From an uncultured Oscillibacter sp. (GTDB taxonomy: Bacteria > Bacillota > Clostridia > Oscillospirales > Oscillospiraceae), in contig URTS01000093.1 in assembly GCA_900550685.1 (NCBI GenBank), forward strand, positions 1-7,190: a stretch of DNA of 7,190 nt, read 5' to 3'. Numbering within the stretch: position 1 is the stretch's first letter; each line of letters opens with the position of its first letter. Shown here piece by piece: positions 5,775 through 7,190 of this stretch. Below the pieces are notes generated by a model. That model ran no database searches. It was not told where the DNA came from and was given only the letters and a program-made list of their open reading frames with translations. The position numbers were made by a program, and so were the translations under genes.

Positions 5775-7190
5775 ATTTTATCGAACGACTTGATAGATTT
5801 AGCTAAATCTGTTTGCGAACAGCGGGCAGAGACACAAACGATTGAATGCAAAGCCGCCCACAATGATTGCCCAAGCGGCTGTATGACACGCTGTCCAGCT
5901 TCTCCAACCAGGACAGCGGCGGCATACTGCTGTTCGGCATCGATGAAAAGACGGGCTTTCAAGTGGTCGGTGTCTACGATGCGCAGGACCTCCAGAAAAA
6001 GGTGACAGAGCAATGCAACCAAATGGAACCGCCAGTGCGGGCAGTTTTTACGATTGCGGAACTGGATGGCCGATGGATTTGCTCGGCTGAGATTCCCGCC
6101 ATCGATCTGTCTGAGCGCCCTTGCTATTATCGGGGAGCTGGGCGCAGTAAGGGTTCTTATATTCGGGTGGGCGATGCTGATTTGCCCATGACAGATTATG
6201 AGCTGTACAGCTATGAGGCTTTTTGCCGCCGCTTGCACGATGATGAACGTCCGGTGAAGCGGGCTACGCTTTCCATGCTGGATGCGGACAAGTTGGAGCG
6301 GTATATCCTACAGCGCCGTGCAGACCGTCCTGGCTTTGCTCAACTTTCCAGAGAACAGACGCTGGAAATGCTGAACATTACCCATGACGGAGAAGTTACG
6401 TTAGCTGCTGTCATGAATTTCTGCCTTTACCCGCAGGGGTATTTTCCACAGCTCGGCATTACTGCGATCGTCGTTCCGGGAACACAGATCGGTGATACGG
6501 ACACAGATTCTGCCCGGTTTACCGATAATAAGCGTATTGAAGGCACCATTGATACCATGGTGGAGGATGCTGTGGCCTTCTGCCGCCGGAATATGAAGGT
6601 TCGCACGATCATTGATCCGGTGACTGGCGCACGGAATGACCGGACGGAATATCCGATCGAGGCTATCCGCGAAGCTGTTTTGAATGCGGTCATCCACAGG
6701 GATTACAGCATTTATACAGAGGGGACGCCTGTGCAGATCGACTTTTTTACCGACCGATTGGAGATCCACAGCCCCGGCAGTCTGTATGGCCGTATGACCG
6801 TAGAGCAGCTGGGTGTTGCCAAACCGGACCTCCGCAATCCCGCCCTTGCCGTTATGGCGGAAGAACTGACCAGCGCAGAAAACCGTTATTCCGGAATCCC
6901 CACCATTCGCCGGGCCATGGCAGAATATGGACTTCCTGCGCCCGTTTTTGAAAACCGCCGGAATGAATTTGTTGTGATCCTATACAACCAGTCCCCTGCT
7001 GTGGCGGAAGTTACCACGCAGCGGAGCGAAAAAAACACGAAACCAGACTTGCTGGCCTTTTGCAGAACACCCCGTTCCCGGCAGGAGATCGCAAACTACC
7101 TCGGTGTCAAAACGGTATTCTATGCGATGGGGCATTATGTTCAGCCGCTGCTGCAATCCGGACAGCTGGCAATGACGATCCCGGAATCTC
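5775..7190 (+). pseudogene. AlbA_2 / HATPase_c_4 transcriptional-regulator-like protein, frameshifted, 3' end outside window
   Basis: Two overlapping frames together encode about 472 residues of a COG2865-type protein. The first frame gives residues 1-33, including QTIECKAAHNDCP, the start of the AlbA_2 (Schlafen-like) domain; it then runs into nonsense. From 5876 the frame one base over continues without a stop to the window edge: RLYDTLSSFSNQDSGGILLFGIDE (35-58), PCYYRGAGRSKGSYIRVGDADLPM (116-139), REAVLNAVIHRDY (299-311) and DRLEIHSPGSLYG (327-339), the last two matching HATPase_c_4. Residues from about 424 (LLAFCRTPRSRQEIANYLGVK) look like a winged-helix DNA-binding segment. One missing A at about 5873, turning CCAAAG into CCAAG and losing a lysine codon, explains the break. 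The family is thought to act as ATP-binding regulators; the target is unknown. The start codon also appears lost (ATT at 5775). Its own promoter reads away from the leu operon. Codon choice is visibly less GC-biased than in leuACDB. A sequencing error remains possible. Confidence 0.8.

Noticed and set aside
5867..5880. Programmed frameshift in the AlbA_2 gene
   Set aside because: There is no X-XXY-YYZ slippery site, no long A or T run and no obvious pseudoknot just after. A simple one-base loss explains the data better.
5753..6238. Minus-strand frame of 161 codons opposite the AlbA_2 gene
   Set aside because: The + strand here encodes the AlbA_2 domain across the repaired frameshift. The minus frame has no ribosome site or recognisable domain. 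The same applies to the minus frames at 6401-6769 and 6427-6693.

Overview
The window looks like a piece of a Bacillota chromosome, most likely a fairly GC-rich gut clostridium of the Oscillospiraceae/Ruminococcaceae type. This is inferred from a T-box leader, strong AGGAGG-type ribosome binding sites, GC-rich codon use, short-form LeuC/LeuD proteins and a DNA-binding AlbA_2-type regulator. The genus cannot be fixed from the sequence alone.

Layout, left to right. Positions 1-65 hold the last codons of an unidentified + strand gene, followed by a strong hairpin terminator (100-130). Facing it is a minus-strand leucine biosynthesis operon that runs from its promoter near 5498 down to a terminator at 249-290. 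In transcription order it holds leuA (5127-3616), leuC (3600-2332), leuD (2335-1838), leuB (1841-771) and a 5'-truncated LysE/RhtB-type amino-acid exporter remnant (762-295). leuC/leuD and leuD/leuB overlap by 4 bases (ATGA), and leuA/leuC are 15 bases apart, so the set is translated as one tight unit. The operon is preceded by a leader of about 330 nt carrying a canonical T-box and a terminator with a 17-bp perfect stem, so expression should respond to uncharged tRNA, presumably tRNA-Leu.

Positions 5499-5775 are a divergent intergenic region: an AT-rich stretch behind the leu promoter, an orphan hairpin terminator (5634-5659), and a promoter reading right. From about 5775 to the end of the window a + strand gene encodes an AlbA_2/HATPase_c_4 regulator-like protein (COG2865 type). 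Its reading frame is broken by a one-base deletion near 5873, and the codon at the best-placed start is ATT. It is probably a pseudogene, or carries a sequencing error; it also runs off the window.

How the genes work together: LeuA condenses 2-ketoisovalerate with acetyl-CoA, LeuC and LeuD form the Fe-S isomerase, and LeuB oxidises 3-isopropylmalate to give 2-ketoisocaproate, the direct precursor of leucine. The T-box sets transcription by leucyl-tRNA charging, and the LeuA C-terminal domain probably provides leucine feedback inhibition. The exporter remnant suggests the operon once also carried an amino-acid efflux gene. I see no clear evidence of an undescribed system. The points most worth a second look are the two decayed genes that flank an intact operon, the orphan terminator and the unclear T-box specifier.
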